The translations under genes and the position numbers were made by a program. Below are positions 43,243 through 53,628 of a DNA stretch of 64,000 nucleotides, piece by piece. This DNA comes from Parapedobacter koreensis (GTDB lineage: Bacteria > Bacteroidota > Bacteroidia > Sphingobacteriales > Sphingobacteriaceae): assembly GCF_900109365.1 (NCBI RefSeq), contig NZ_FNZR01000007.1, positions 278,035 through 342,034 of the forward strand, in the 5' to 3' direction. Every line of letters starts with the position of its first letter. Positions within the stretch are counted from its first letter, which is position 1. Under the pieces are notes generated by a model, which was given only the letters and a program-made list of their open reading frames with translations, searched no databases and was not told the DNA's origin.

Positions 43243-44790
43243 TTAATATCCCGGGTTTTGTGTCAAATTACTATTGATCTGCAATTCACGGGTGGGGATG
43301 GCATAGATAAACTTGTCTTCGTTGATGCCAAAGGTATTGGGGAGCAACCAGCCGTACAGCGCTTTCATCCGCTCGCCTTTTGCCGTGATGGTTTCCACGG
43401 CCGTTCCAGTACGTATGAGATCTGCCCAACGGTGGTTTTCAAAAGCCAGTTCATGCCGCATTTCGTTGGCAACATCCGCAGCGGTAACGGTATTGAGTTC
43501 ATCCAGGTTTGCCCGCCGTCTCACCTCATTGATATAAGGCAACGCGTCGGCAGTCCGCCCTTGGGCCACCAAGCTTTCTGCCAATAGCAGCAATGCACCG
43601 GCATACCGGAAAACCGGCCAATTATTATCGGTGTTGAATTCGACCTGATACGGCGGATGTAGGTATTTCTTGATGAAATATTGGTAACCCACACCCGGCG
43701 TGGGTACGTAATCCACCGGGCTTTTGACAGCCGTGATGGTCATCACACTGTTGTCATCTACCGCTCCTTCGGCTATCGCAATGGACGCTGGCAACCGCAC
43801 GTCGCCAGCTTCGTACGAGTCCACCAGCTCTTGGGTGGGCACGTTCCAACCACCGCTGACCAAGCCTCCCCGGGCGTTGGTGCCGTTTACGCCAAGGATA
43901 AAGTCCGGATTGGTGGCCTTCGGAATGAATCGCCAGATGAAATCGCTGTGCTGCCCCTCATTGCCCTGCTTGTACTGCACTTCGAATATCGATTCTTTGT
44001 TGTTTTTGTGGGCTGGGTCAAACACATCGGCATAGTTATCCATCAGCCCGTAATTCATTTGCGTGATGTCCAAAAGCTCGGCCGTTGCCTTATCCACCTC
44101 TTTGGTCGGCTTGGACAGGTAGGCATAGGCGAGCAGCATCTTTGCCGCACCGCTCGTAGCCCTGCCCGATTGCGGAAATGTAGTCGCCACGGGGAGCAGG
44201 GGTATGGCTGTATTCAGATCGGCAATGACCTGATCGTATACTTCAATAGCCGTAGACCGGGGCAAAAAAGCCTCTTCCGTTGCCGTAATCTCCTTCAGTT
44301 GAAGCGGAACACCGCCAAAGTGCTGCACCAGATCGTAATAATAAAATGCCCGCAAGAACAGTGCTTCACCGGCGATTTTATCCTTTTCTTCGGCAGACAG
44401 CGGGGCGTTTTCCAATCGGGTCAAGATGGTATTGACTTTGGAGATGCCTTGGTAGGCATTGCCATAGCGGTTACCCGGCGAATTGGGTTCCTGGCTGGTC
44501 ACGGAATTGTCCCTAAATTCAGTATAAGCTTCCGCGCTTGTCGACGTCCCACGGTCTGCGGCATATCGGGTATAAAACGTGTTGTCCGACCGCATTTCAT
44601 CCATGAATATGCCCATGAAGGCGATGCCCCTCAGGTTGGTGTAAGCGGCCGCAGTGGCCTGGTCAAACTGATCCGCCGTTTGGTAAAATGACGCGGAACT
44701 CAGCGACGTGGGCGGAACCAAGTCGAGAAAATCGTTCGAGCAGGACGTAAGCGCCAGTATCGAAACGGTAAGATATGCTATTCTTTTCAT
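43243..44790 (-). CDS. SusD4: SusD/RagB-family surface lipoprotein
   Basis: Surface glycan-binding lipoprotein paired with SusC4. The signal peptide MKRIAYLTVSILALTSC ends in a lipobox, followed by SNDFLDLVPPTSLSSASFYQT, the usual SusD opening. The C-terminal motif is NEMRHELAFENHRWADLIRTG. It starts 30 bp after SusC4 and ends the operon at a strong terminator. Given the GH78 and the second glycosidase in the same operon, the likely ligand is a rhamnose-containing glycan, which is inference. Confidence 0.95.
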   Translation of the reverse strand: MKRIAYLTVSILALTSCSNDFLDLVPPTSLSSASFYQTADQFDQATAAAYTNLRGIAFMGIFMDEMRSDNTFYTRYAADRGTSTSAEAYTEFRDNSVTSQEPNSPGNRYGNAYQGISKVNTILTRLENAPLSAEEKDKIAGEALFLRAFYYYDLVQHFGGVPLQLKEITATEEAFLPRSTAIEVYDQVIADLNTAIPLLPVATTFPQSGRATSGAAKMLLAYAYLSKPTKEVDKATAELLDITQMNYGLMDNYADVFDPAHKNNKESIFEVQYKQGNEGQHSDFIWRFIPKATNPDFILGVNGTNARGGLVSGGWNVPTQELVDSYEAGDVRLPASIAIAEGAVDDNSVMTITAVKSPVDYVPTPGVGYQYFIKKYLHPPYQVEFNTDNNWPVFRYAGALLLLAESLVAQGRTADALPYINEVRRRANLDELNTVTAADVANEMRHELAFENHRWADLIRTGTAVETITAKGERMKALYGWLLPNTFGINEDKFIYAIPTRELQINSNLTQNPGY

Positions 44791-44820
44791 GATGATTCTT
44801 CTATTGATGTGATTGCCTTC

Positions 44821-47800
44821 CTAAAAACCCAAATGTATGCCCGCAGAAAATATGCGCGGAATGGGATAACCCGTAAAATCACGCCCCTGGTTCAACCCGT
44901 TTAATCCACTGATCCCTGCTTCCGGATTAAGCCCCGGATAATTGGTCAGCATAAAGGCGTTCTGTGCACTCAGGTAAGCCCGTATGGACTTGAAATACGT
45001 GATGGTTGGCGAAGTGAACGTATACCCCAACGTGATATTCTTGGCTGCGATATACGAACCGTCGAACACCTGCCTGGTCGTGAAATTCCGGAAATCTTCG
45101 GTGGTACCGCTCCGTGTCCGGGGATAAATACCGTCGCCGGGATTTTCTTCCGACCGCCAACGGCCTGCCACGCCTTTCCTCACGTTGAAAACGCCGTCCA
45201 GGTTTTCGGTCGACTGAAAGGCATCATCTGCGATATCATTGCCCACCGTACCAGCCAATACGATGCTCAGATCGAAGTTTTTGTAAGAAAATGTATTCGT
45301 CAAGCCATAGGCGAATGTCGGATTGGGGTTTCCGATAAACGTCCGGTCGTTTTGGTCAATGACGCCATCCGGCACACCGTCCGGACCACTGATATCCGCA
45401 AACCGTGCCGTGCCGACCATTGACGTGGCACCATGAGGCTGGGTCTCGAATTCTTCCTGCGTCATGTATACACCCGTATTGATGTATCCATAGAACAATC
45501 CGATGGGATGTCCCACGGCGGTGCGGTTATCATCCCAATACAGGTTGTACCCGCCAATGGGCGCGTCGTTCGTTCCCAGCTTCTTGACCAAGTTGCGGTC
45601 AAACGAAATGTTGAAATCGGTGGTCCATTGAAAATTACCCACCAAGTTTCTCGACCCCACGGTAAACTCATGGCCCCAGAAATCAAATCGGCCAACATTG
45701 GAAGTGACGCTCGAAAATCCAGATTGAATCGGTATATCGATGCCATATAGCAGGCCGTCGGTTTTTTTCCAATAGTAGTCGTAGGTAAAAGACAGCCGGT
45801 GATTGAACAGTTCCATGTCCAAGCCGATGTCATACCCCTCGGTGGTTTCCCAGGTGAGGAAGCTGTTTCCGATGCCATTCAATGATTTACCGGGCGTCAC
45901 TTGCCCGTTGAAGACGTAGTCGTTGCTGTTTACCGATGCGAGGTAGGTGTAGTCACCGATATTGTTGTTGCCCACCTTACCATAGCTCACCCGCAATTTC
46001 AGCAAGTCGATGGGTCTGACGTTTTGCATGAACGATTCTTCTGAAACTACCCAGCCAAGCGATGCAGAAGGGAAATCGCCAAACCGGGTGTTTTGGCCAA
46101 ACTTGGATGAACCATCACTACGGAAGGCAAACGAAGCAAGGTATTTGCCCTGATAATTGTAGTTCACCCGTCCGTAGTAGGACAGCAGCGACCAATCCGC
46201 GGCACCCACATTGCCAATCCGGGTGATGGCCGCGCTGATCCACGGAATATCGTCATCCGCAAATTCCCGACCGTCGATGAAGCTATTTTCCGTAGCATAT
46301 TTCTGGACGGTATAACCACTCAAGAGATCAATGTTGTGGCTGTCGTTGAACGATCGCTGGTATGTCAGCGTATTTTCACTCATCCAGGTTACAAAACCCG
46401 ACGTTTCGTACCGGCCCGTAGCCATCTGTGGCGGGGCACTTCCCAGCCCGCCCTGGGCATTTGAGGGGTTAAATGCCCGAAGGGTCATGTTGTTGGTATT
46501 GACATTGAAACTGGTTTTTGCCTTCAGTCCTTCCAGCAGCTCGAATTCGACATAACCATTAGCCAGAAACCGGTTTGCCCGCGCTTTCCGGATGCGCTCG
46601 GTCACCACCAAGTACCAGTTCGGATTGGCAAACATACCGGGCTGCGAAAAAGAAATCGGATACGTGCCATCTTCATTGCGGTAGGATAATGCAGGGTCCA
46701 TTAAATAAGCAAGCTGAATGATGTTACGGCCGTTGTCCAACCCCGCTACACCGTTGTTATAGCCATTGGAAAACTCGACGTTGAGCCCCAGTGTCAATCG
46801 TTCCGATGCGTTGTAGACGTTATTGGTGCGTACGGTGATCCGCCGATCAGACGTATTCAACATCACGCCGTCCTGCTTGTTGAAATTCAAGTTGAAGACC
46901 GACTTCAACTTCGTGGTGCCACTGCTGTAGGAAACGTTGTAGTTTTGGTTCATCGCATCCCGGAGCAATACATCAAACCAATCGGTACCGTAATTTCCGG
47001 CATAGCGGCTGGGATCTGCATATGCTTCCGGTACACCGCCGGTATAGCCCTCATACCGGGCGGCATCTTCGTAATATTCTTTCTTGAATTGCGCAAATTC
47101 CTGGGCATTCATCAAGTCCGGCCGACCCCGTTGGGGCACCTGTTGCGTTCCGATATTGGCCGAAATCTCCAGGTGCTGTTGACCATCCTTCGCCTGCTTA
47201 GTGGTGACCAATACCACCCCGTTGGCTGCACGAGATCCGTAGAGGGCTGCCGCCGATGCATCTTTCAGCACGCTTATGGACTCAATCTCATCGGGGCTGA
47301 GCGTTTGGAGGCCGCTCGCGGACGGAAACCCATCAATGACGATGAGCGGTTGGTTTCCCGCGCCGATGGATGCCGCTCCACGGATCCGGAATGACATCTC
47401 CGAACCGGGTGTACCGGAGTTATGATTGATCTGTACGCCGGCCATCCTTCCCTGTAGTTTCTGCCCGATATTAGGCACTGGTATATCCCTCAGCCGCGTC
47501 GCATCGACCTGAGCTACTGCGCCCGTAAGCTCCCGCTTCTTTTGGGTGCCGTAGCTCACCACATATACTTCGTCCAGCACTTCTGCGGTAGGAGACAGTT
47601 GGATCGGTAAGCTGCCATCCACTACGGTGGCGGATTTCCGCACGTAGCCGACTGAGCTGAATACCAAGGTTCCGCCCAATGGGGCCTCAATGGTGAAGCG
47701 GCCCTCGCCATCCGTCTGCACGCTGGCGGACGTACCCTGTAACGTAACGGTCACACCACTGATGGGTGCCGTGGTTACCGAATCGGTAACGATGCCTGTC

Positions 47801-47895
47801 GCCCGTATCTGCGCCATGGCTGCATTGCCGCCCACCACGAAACATAGTAGCGACAGGGCTCGGAAAACGAGCGTTTTGTAATACTTCGTTCGCAT
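44821..47895 (-). CDS. SusC4: TonB-dependent outer-membrane transporter (SusC/RagA family)
   Basis: A 1024-residue importer without an STN domain. The order is signal peptide, carboxypeptidase-regulatory-like domain (IRATGIVTDSVTTAPISGVTV), plug (MSFRIRGAASIGAGNQPLIV) and barrel. It begins MRTKYYKTL and, unlike SusC1-3, shows neither the antisense promoter-like boxes nor the leader hairpin. The absence of STN fits control by the AraC-type regulator at the head of this locus rather than by FecR and sigma. The gene begins 46 bp after the GH78 gene. Confidence 0.95.
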   Translation of the reverse strand: MRTKYYKTLVFRALSLLCFVVGGNAAMAQIRATGIVTDSVTTAPISGVTVTLQGTSASVQTDGEGRFTIEAPLGGTLVFSSVGYVRKSATVVDGSLPIQLSPTAEVLDEVYVVSYGTQKKRELTGAVAQVDATRLRDIPVPNIGQKLQGRMAGVQINHNSGTPGSEMSFRIRGAASIGAGNQPLIVIDGFPSASGLQTLSPDEIESISVLKDASAAALYGSRAANGVVLVTTKQAKDGQQHLEISANIGTQQVPQRGRPDLMNAQEFAQFKKEYYEDAARYEGYTGGVPEAYADPSRYAGNYGTDWFDVLLRDAMNQNYNVSYSSGTTKLKSVFNLNFNKQDGVMLNTSDRRITVRTNNVYNASERLTLGLNVEFSNGYNNGVAGLDNGRNIIQLAYLMDPALSYRNEDGTYPISFSQPGMFANPNWYLVVTERIRKARANRFLANGYVEFELLEGLKAKTSFNVNTNNMTLRAFNPSNAQGGLGSAPPQMATGRYETSGFVTWMSENTLTYQRSFNDSHNIDLLSGYTVQKYATENSFIDGREFADDDIPWISAAITRIGNVGAADWSLLSYYGRVNYNYQGKYLASFAFRSDGSSKFGQNTRFGDFPSASLGWVVSEESFMQNVRPIDLLKLRVSYGKVGNNNIGDYTYLASVNSNDYVFNGQVTPGKSLNGIGNSFLTWETTEGYDIGLDMELFNHRLSFTYDYYWKKTDGLLYGIDIPIQSGFSSVTSNVGRFDFWGHEFTVGSRNLVGNFQWTTDFNISFDRNLVKKLGTNDAPIGGYNLYWDDNRTAVGHPIGLFYGYINTGVYMTQEEFETQPHGATSMVGTARFADISGPDGVPDGVIDQNDRTFIGNPNPTFAYGLTNTFSYKNFDLSIVLAGTVGNDIADDAFQSTENLDGVFNVRKGVAGRWRSEENPGDGIYPRTRSGTTEDFRNFTTRQVFDGSYIAAKNITLGYTFTSPTITYFKSIRAYLSAQNAFMLTNYPGLNPEAGISGLNGLNQGRDFTGYPIPRIFSAGIHLGF

Positions 47896-47941
47896 AATTT
47901 AATAGGATTTGTTTAAAAAATTAGTTATTAGTTACTATTGG

Positions 47942-50233
47942 TTATTTGCTGGTTATGAATACCCACTTCCCCGCCTTCACTTCGAAATAGTAGTACGCAT
48001 CGTCTTCTTGAAGATGGCTTATCCGTACTTCTTCATCATTGACCGTGATTTTCGATACGCCGGCTTTTAGCTTGGGTATTCCCACGCGGGCCGTCGTGCC
48101 AGGTGGAATATCCGCCACCATGGATAAGCGGTCTTCCGCACGTTTCACATCAACCGTAATGTTGCCCTTCACCGTTGGCGTGATGCAGTGGATTTCGTTT
48201 AGCATACCCAATTGGGGCCGGATGCTGAACGTCTCGAAACCCGGCCGGTCGGGGGCGATACCTGCTACATACTGGTGCATCAATGTCAATGGCCCGCCGG
48301 ACCAGCCGTGGTTGTACGACCCACCGCCGTAGCCTGCTGAACCGATGCCCCAGCCCTCCCATAGCGTCGTGAGCGGACTTTCCACCATGTTGGCATAGCG
48401 CTTTTTCATCCGTGCCAACCCACCTTCGGCATCGCCCATGATGAAAAACGACTCCAGGATGTATTTTTCCATGTAAGGGCTTGCATGAAATTCACTTTTC
48501 AACACTTGTTTTATGGCTTCATACTTGGAGCTGTCAGCAAGTCCGGCAACTACGGCAAGCCCATTGCCCCGATCGTCAATGGTGCCATGATTCGATGGAC
48601 TTTTATAGGCAGTTCCGTTCCAGAATAGCCGGTTGAAATTCGATTTTATAGACGCCGACGCCGTTTGGTAATCAGCGATGTCCACTTGATTATCCGTCAG
48701 ATCTGCCAGTTGGATCGCCGCCTCCAAGGCCATGTAGTACCATGCATTTTCAATTAAAGGCGTATCGATATCATCCCCCCAGTCCAGCCAGTCCCAGTCA
48801 CCCGGGCGATGAATGAGCAACCCATCTTCACCGAACTCCCACAGCTGCAAGTAGCGTTTGACCGCTGGATACACGTGATGCATCATTGCAGTGTCGGCCG
48901 TATAACGGAAATAATTCCAGAATCCGTATTTGCCGATACTGGCAAGCATTTGTGCAGGCAGTTCCCTATCCCAGTTGCCAGCCGGTACCGGCGAATACAG
49001 CGCACCGTCTGGCTTCTGCCAGTCTACCAAGTTGCGGATCGCTTTCTGAATGGCCAACTGTCCATTTCCGTCGCACGCATATAAGATTTCGCCCAATAGG
49101 ATGACCGCATCGCCCCACCATTGCGCACGTTCGCGATCAGGATCCTGAATGGCATCCCGCAGGTTGATATTGAGCGTATTATACGATTTTTCCCAAAGCA
49201 CATGGTAAAAAGGGTCGTCCACCACGAAAACACCCACACGTTCGGTGTCGTAGCGGGTTTCACGGTATTTTAATTCGAGGATTTTAACACCCTGAGGGAT
49301 CGCATAGCGTACCTCGTGCCCATTCATATAGCCAAACGTTTCAAACTCCTGCACCCCTTCCCTCGTGACGTATTCCGTCCGCACATTGTACTCACTTCCC
49401 CCCTTGTAGTTATCCGTCCGGATATCGATTTTCAGTCCGCTGGGGGCATCTATTTTCAGGTAAGGCGTTATGGAAATATTCTTGGGGAGTTTGGCTACTA
49501 CGGTATCGCCACTGCTTGTCCGATACAATTCAGCATCATTTTCATAAGCGACCAAACCCGAGTCGTACCACATTGGGATGGGCCGTTTCTCCAGTTTATT
49601 CCAAGGAGCCACAGGTGGGACGCCATAAGAGACGACCGACTGCCAAGCACGACCACCCACATCCCCGAGGAGCCAATGCGGCAGGTCGTGCCTGGCATCG
49701 AAATGGATGTTGAATTCCGGCAAACGGTAATTGGGACGCGGCGGCCCGGTATGGCCGAAAGCAGGGTGCTCTACCGCTTTCCACGTAGTATCCGACTTGA
49801 GCAGCTCACTGCCCAACGTCGCCTCAAACAACAGCGCTGATTGGCCACTGTTTTTGTGGTTGAAACCATCCCGTCCCCAATACCACGTCAGCACAGCGAT
49901 GGTATTTTTGCCCTTCGCCAAGTAAGGCGCTAAATTCACCTCATCATAGTACGTATCACGGGGATTAGGCCCTCTTTTTAATTGGCCTTCAAACACCACC
50001 AGCTTCCCATTTATCCAAAGCCAGTATTTCGAATCCGTAGCGATTTTGGCGTATGCTGTTTTGGGCACGTTTTCAATCGAATAAGTTTTGTAAAAAGCGG
50101 TCCATATGCTGGTATCACGTGCAGCATGCGGAAGGCCAATCCACTCCGCTTGCCAATCCGTGGTTTGTCCGACAGCCGAAAGGCTGATCAGCAACGCCGC
50201 CATGCATCGGAAAGATTTGCTAAAACACCTCAT
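47942..50233 (-). CDS. Alpha-L-rhamnosidase-like glycoside hydrolase (GH78 type)
   Basis: An exported enzyme expected to remove terminal L-rhamnose. It has a signal peptide (about the first 22 residues), N-terminal beta domains with the WQAEWIGLP opening and a KYWLWINGKLV lectin-like strand, then a six-hairpin catalytic domain. The segment DPDRERAQWWGDAVI (about residue 370) corresponds to the GH78 acidic motif region, and WGIGSAGYGGGSYNHGWSGGP lies near the C-terminal end of the barrel. At 763 residues it is on the short side for GH78. It precedes SusC4 in the operon. The rhamnosidase family call is good; the precise glycan is unknown. Confidence 0.85.
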   Translation of the reverse strand: MRCFSKSFRCMAALLISLSAVGQTTDWQAEWIGLPHAARDTSIWTAFYKTYSIENVPKTAYAKIATDSKYWLWINGKLVVFEGQLKRGPNPRDTYYDEVNLAPYLAKGKNTIAVLTWYWGRDGFNHKNSGQSALLFEATLGSELLKSDTTWKAVEHPAFGHTGPPRPNYRLPEFNIHFDARHDLPHWLLGDVGGRAWQSVVSYGVPPVAPWNKLEKRPIPMWYDSGLVAYENDAELYRTSSGDTVVAKLPKNISITPYLKIDAPSGLKIDIRTDNYKGGSEYNVRTEYVTREGVQEFETFGYMNGHEVRYAIPQGVKILELKYRETRYDTERVGVFVVDDPFYHVLWEKSYNTLNINLRDAIQDPDRERAQWWGDAVILLGEILYACDGNGQLAIQKAIRNLVDWQKPDGALYSPVPAGNWDRELPAQMLASIGKYGFWNYFRYTADTAMMHHVYPAVKRYLQLWEFGEDGLLIHRPGDWDWLDWGDDIDTPLIENAWYYMALEAAIQLADLTDNQVDIADYQTASASIKSNFNRLFWNGTAYKSPSNHGTIDDRGNGLAVVAGLADSSKYEAIKQVLKSEFHASPYMEKYILESFFIMGDAEGGLARMKKRYANMVESPLTTLWEGWGIGSAGYGGGSYNHGWSGGPLTLMHQYVAGIAPDRPGFETFSIRPQLGMLNEIHCITPTVKGNITVDVKRAEDRLSMVADIPPGTTARVGIPKLKAGVSKITVNDEEVRISHLQEDDAYYYFEVKAGKWVFITSK

Positions 50234-50271
50234 ATCAGTTCAGTTAGTTGGTTAGTTAAGCAGCTCATCCA

Positions 50272-52740
50272 TCAACGCAACCGAAGCGCAAACGTCGCGG
50301 CACCAGTCCCATCGCCTTCAGCCGTCAGCGATCCATCCGGTGCTACTGTTGCCTTCCTGTGTTTTCCGTTCACCACCATCGCATATTCAGCATTCGGCGT
50401 AAGTCCGTGGACGGTAACCCGTTGCTGCCCATTGCCCGTTACGGACCATTGGTAGTGCCCAGCGTCCCATTGGGTGATCTGGAGGTCGGTAAAATCACCC
50501 TGACCGGCACGCACGACCAACCGCATGGTTTCCTCATTCTCGGGGTAATAAACCACGTCAGTGCCCGACCTACCCACACCAAATGCCCGATTGCTCCGCA
50601 CCGAAAACTCCTGCGTACGCAGCTGGTAGTCATTTACGCTGAGGGACAATTCGTATGCCGTATCATGGAGCGTGTATGTAAATTGCGTGCCGTTAAGTTC
50701 CGGTACCATATTCGGTTCCACACCCATGCGATTCCATTTAGGGCGAACACCATAGATGTCGCTGTAAAGGGCCGTTACAGTAGTGCTGATGCCCGCCAAG
50801 ATGTCGCTACCCAGCCCCTTTTGGTCTACCCGGCTGTAACGTTGCGAAGACAGCCCGTCCTTTCGGTATTGCGCCAATAGGTTCCGGATGTATTTCAAGG
50901 CGAGATCCCTGTCGTATTTCACATACGATCGGATACCGAGATACCCCCAGGTGGGAAAGATGTCACCGTTTTCGTACCGCGGGAACGGCCAGTTGTTGGC
51001 GTGTACCTCTTCCCGTTTGAACGAATCGAAGCACAGTGGCCAGTGGAAAAGGCCTTCCTGCTCTGTACGCCGTTCGATGTGTTCGAGTATCGTAGCCACG
51101 CGCTGCTTGTCGTCGCACAGTCCGAAAGCGATAGCGGCAAAATTGACTGGCGTGACCAGGTTGTCGCCATGCACCGTACCGTCGTCATCCCGCCAATAGA
51201 CATACTGCTTTTTCTCGGGCGACCAAAAGCCGCCCTCATCCACGGTTTTATTGAATGCTGCTTTCAGCCGATCGGCTACCGCCCGGTAATATGCTGCTTT
51301 CTCCTGATCGCCGAGCACGTGCTCGCATTCCACCCAATGGTTGAGCGCCTCATACAACTGAGCATTCACAAACGCATTTTCGAAACCCGCCCACACGATG
51401 TCTACCCAATCACTGGCCTTCTGCTCAGCGACGTGCTGATTGACCATCTCGAAGATTCCATTCCCGTTGGTATCACGCCGGATCAACCAGTCGAGCGCAC
51501 GCTCACACGAAGCCTTATGCGAGCGCAGCCAATCCACATCGGCCGTCTGCTGGAACTGTTCGGCAGCATTGATCACGTAGCCCGTCTGCGAATCTACCGT
51601 ATAGCCCCACATCGCTTCGTAGTAACCGGTTTCGGAATTGTAGGTACCGGGTATCTCGTCTCCGGGCACGTCATGCCAGCGCGACAACACACGCCCGTCT
51701 TCACGCATAGCCAGGTCGCGTTCTTGATCAAGCGTAGCGGATAGGTTATCGGTATAATTGCTATCGTTCAGCGCCAGCCCAATCTGCGCAAAAAACGGCT
51801 CATGCAAGCATTTCCAGTTCGTAATCCATCCGTTGGCTCCCACGATGCGATTATCGACGACGCCATAGCGTCCCGTGGTGTTGAGCAATTCACGGACTGC
51901 CGCCGCATCAATCCCGGGCAATGCCCCCCGGTCATAAGTCTCCAGGTAATTGATGTACGCCAATTCATAGGTGACCGCCACATTCCCAGCCTTGACCTCA
52001 AAAGGAGCAAACACGTCCGCTTTTTGGTGCACAAAGCGGCTCAGGTGGTGGCGCTGGCCCAACTCCGTATCGGTAACGAGGTGTGTGCAGGTAAAGGCGC
52101 CTTGCTCGTTTTGGGAGTATTTGGCTGCTATCGATTGGTTTTCATCGGCACGGACGGTAATCCGCAAGCCATCTGCTTCGTCCTCGTTCCAAAACGTTAC
52201 GCCACCGGTGTGTACCCCATAGGTGTCGTTCGGTGCAGACAGGTATTTACACCACACCATCCCCCCGTTGTCCAGTATCCCACCTTTCCAGGTGTTAAGG
52301 TCGGCAAAATGCCAGGTCGGCATGGCCATGTCTTCCATCATCAAGTCGGCCGGATATGCCCGGTCGATCGTCCACGATAGTTTATCCCCTTCCAACCTGA
52401 ACCGCCAGGTTTCGGCAATGTCTCCAAGCATGATCCCCGCCAAGGTCACCTCGTCGGCGTGCAGCGAGACCTTGATTTGCTGATCTTGTCCCCATGACGC
52501 CCATGACGCATCCGCAGTTTGGGCGGCCGTAAACAAGCCCGTCGGAGCCAATGTGTTGTTGTGGTTGATTTCCAGCGCCGCCACCTTGCAGCCCTGCGAG
52601 TAGTCGATGTGCAAGGCGAGTCGCTTATCCGCCGTAATGATGTGAATAGCTTTCATCATCGGGTCGTGGTGGATCTGGCCATTCGCCCGCCACGTGGCCA
52701 GCAGTAGCATCGCTGTAAGTAAAATTCCAAATGCTTTCAT
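50272..52740 (-). CDS. Exported six-hairpin glycoside hydrolase-like protein
   Basis: An 822-residue protein with a signal peptide ending near RANG. An N-terminal beta domain of about 270 residues precedes a predicted alpha/alpha-six barrel (segments NSETGYYEAMWGYTVDSQTGY, DWVDIVWAGFENAFVNAQLYEAL, HANNWPFPRYENGDIFPTWGY), with a C-terminal beta domain after residue 680. I cannot place it in a named family with confidence; the barrel resembles the MGH1/GH63-like or rhamnosidase-like proteins. It lies 38 bp upstream of the GH78 gene in the same operon, so it probably attacks the same glycan. Confidence 0.7.
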   Translation of the reverse strand: MKAFGILLTAMLLLATWRANGQIHHDPMMKAIHIITADKRLALHIDYSQGCKVAALEINHNNTLAPTGLFTAAQTADASWASWGQDQQIKVSLHADEVTLAGIMLGDIAETWRFRLEGDKLSWTIDRAYPADLMMEDMAMPTWHFADLNTWKGGILDNGGMVWCKYLSAPNDTYGVHTGGVTFWNEDEADGLRITVRADENQSIAAKYSQNEQGAFTCTHLVTDTELGQRHHLSRFVHQKADVFAPFEVKAGNVAVTYELAYINYLETYDRGALPGIDAAAVRELLNTTGRYGVVDNRIVGANGWITNWKCLHEPFFAQIGLALNDSNYTDNLSATLDQERDLAMREDGRVLSRWHDVPGDEIPGTYNSETGYYEAMWGYTVDSQTGYVINAAEQFQQTADVDWLRSHKASCERALDWLIRRDTNGNGIFEMVNQHVAEQKASDWVDIVWAGFENAFVNAQLYEALNHWVECEHVLGDQEKAAYYRAVADRLKAAFNKTVDEGGFWSPEKKQYVYWRDDDGTVHGDNLVTPVNFAAIAFGLCDDKQRVATILEHIERRTEQEGLFHWPLCFDSFKREEVHANNWPFPRYENGDIFPTWGYLGIRSYVKYDRDLALKYIRNLLAQYRKDGLSSQRYSRVDQKGLGSDILAGISTTVTALYSDIYGVRPKWNRMGVEPNMVPELNGTQFTYTLHDTAYELSLSVNDYQLRTQEFSVRSNRAFGVGRSGTDVVYYPENEETMRLVVRAGQGDFTDLQITQWDAGHYQWSVTGNGQQRVTVHGLTPNAEYAMVVNGKHRKATVAPDGSLTAEGDGTGAATFALRLR

Positions 52741-52764
52741 GTCTCTCGGTCGTCTCGTTGATAT

Positions 52765-53628
52765 TCATATTTTCATGCGGTCCATATCATCCTGCACCGT
52801 TGCGTACCTTCGTTCGAGCAGTTGCTTCATCCAGCAGTTCAGCTCATATTGATCGGAAAGCGGCTGTGTTGTATGCGGCAGGTATGCCATATAGGGATAC
52901 GGGCCAAACTCCGGAGTGATGGTAGCCGAACGATTTCCTGTCTTTGCCAAATGTTTGATCCAGCGATCCCACCAACCGAGGTGGTGATGCAGCGCTTCCC
53001 GGTTTTCTGGAGCACGCGGGTCTGTGACCTGCGGTCCCTGTGGAAAACCGACGCGGGCATGTATGTGTTTGGTATGCTGTATCGCCAGCGCAATGGCATC
53101 TTCCTGATCTTCCAAGTAGCTTTCTGATACACATACCCAATGGGACAAATCCAATGCCAGCTCCAACGTGGGGAAAGCCATTAGGTAATCCTTCACCACA
53201 TGTGCCGCATAAGACCACTTGTTGCGGTGTGTCTCCTGGATGATGGGAACGGACGACTCTTGGGATATCCGGTTGCACAAATCAAAACAGACCGCCATTT
53301 GGTCCCGGCTATAATACTCGCGCCCGGTTTGCGACACGATGAACCGCGGCTTTGCCGATGCATGCTGGTAGGATAGCAACGCATACAAGTTGCGTTCCAG
53401 CGCATTTAGGTAGCGTCCGAAGTCTGCTCCCTCTTCCAGTTCGGCATGGATCAAGATGTACGAGAGCCCCATATCGCTGAGGATGGCCACCATGTCTTCA
53501 TTGCTCGTCCTATCACCCAACGGGAATACCTCCACCCCGGCAAAGCCGTCGTCTTTGATACGCTGTGCGAACACCTGCCAAGGAACATGTTCCGAACCCC
53601 AACGCGGGCAAAAGAATTCGATATCCAT
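52765..53628 (-). CDS. Sugar phosphate isomerase/epimerase family protein (TIM barrel)
   Basis: A cytosolic TIM-barrel protein of the xylose-isomerase-like/AP-endonuclease-2 fold, 287 residues. Strand motifs such as MDIEFFCPRWG, FAGVEVFPLGD, PIIQETHRNKW, LELALDLSHWV and THKIHARVGFP-like segments carry the metal-binding Glu, Asp and His residues of the fold. I chose the ATG at 53628, which overlaps the stop of the PhyH gene by one base (TGATG), a sign of coupled translation; a GTG just upstream is also possible. The substrate is unknown; isomerization or epimerization of a released sugar is a reasonable guess. Confidence 0.82.
   Translation of the reverse strand: MDIEFFCPRWGSEHVPWQVFAQRIKDDGFAGVEVFPLGDRTSNEDMVAILSDMGLSYILIHAELEEGADFGRYLNALERNLYALLSYQHASAKPRFIVSQTGREYYSRDQMAVCFDLCNRISQESSVPIIQETHRNKWSYAAHVVKDYLMAFPTLELALDLSHWVCVSESYLEDQEDAIALAIQHTKHIHARVGFPQGPQVTDPRAPENREALHHHLGWWDRWIKHLAKTGNRSATITPEFGPYPYMAYLPHTTQPLSDQYELNCWMKQLLERRYATVQDDMDRMKI

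Noticed and set aside
43681..44691. 336-codon open frame on the plus strand
   Set aside because: It lies wholly antisense to susD4, which has a full SusD protein signature; the frame is a shadow of that gene.
47874..47900. Search for the antisense promoter at susC4
   Set aside because: A TTTTG is present but no TAnnTTTG box at 19-21 bp, and there is no leader hairpin.
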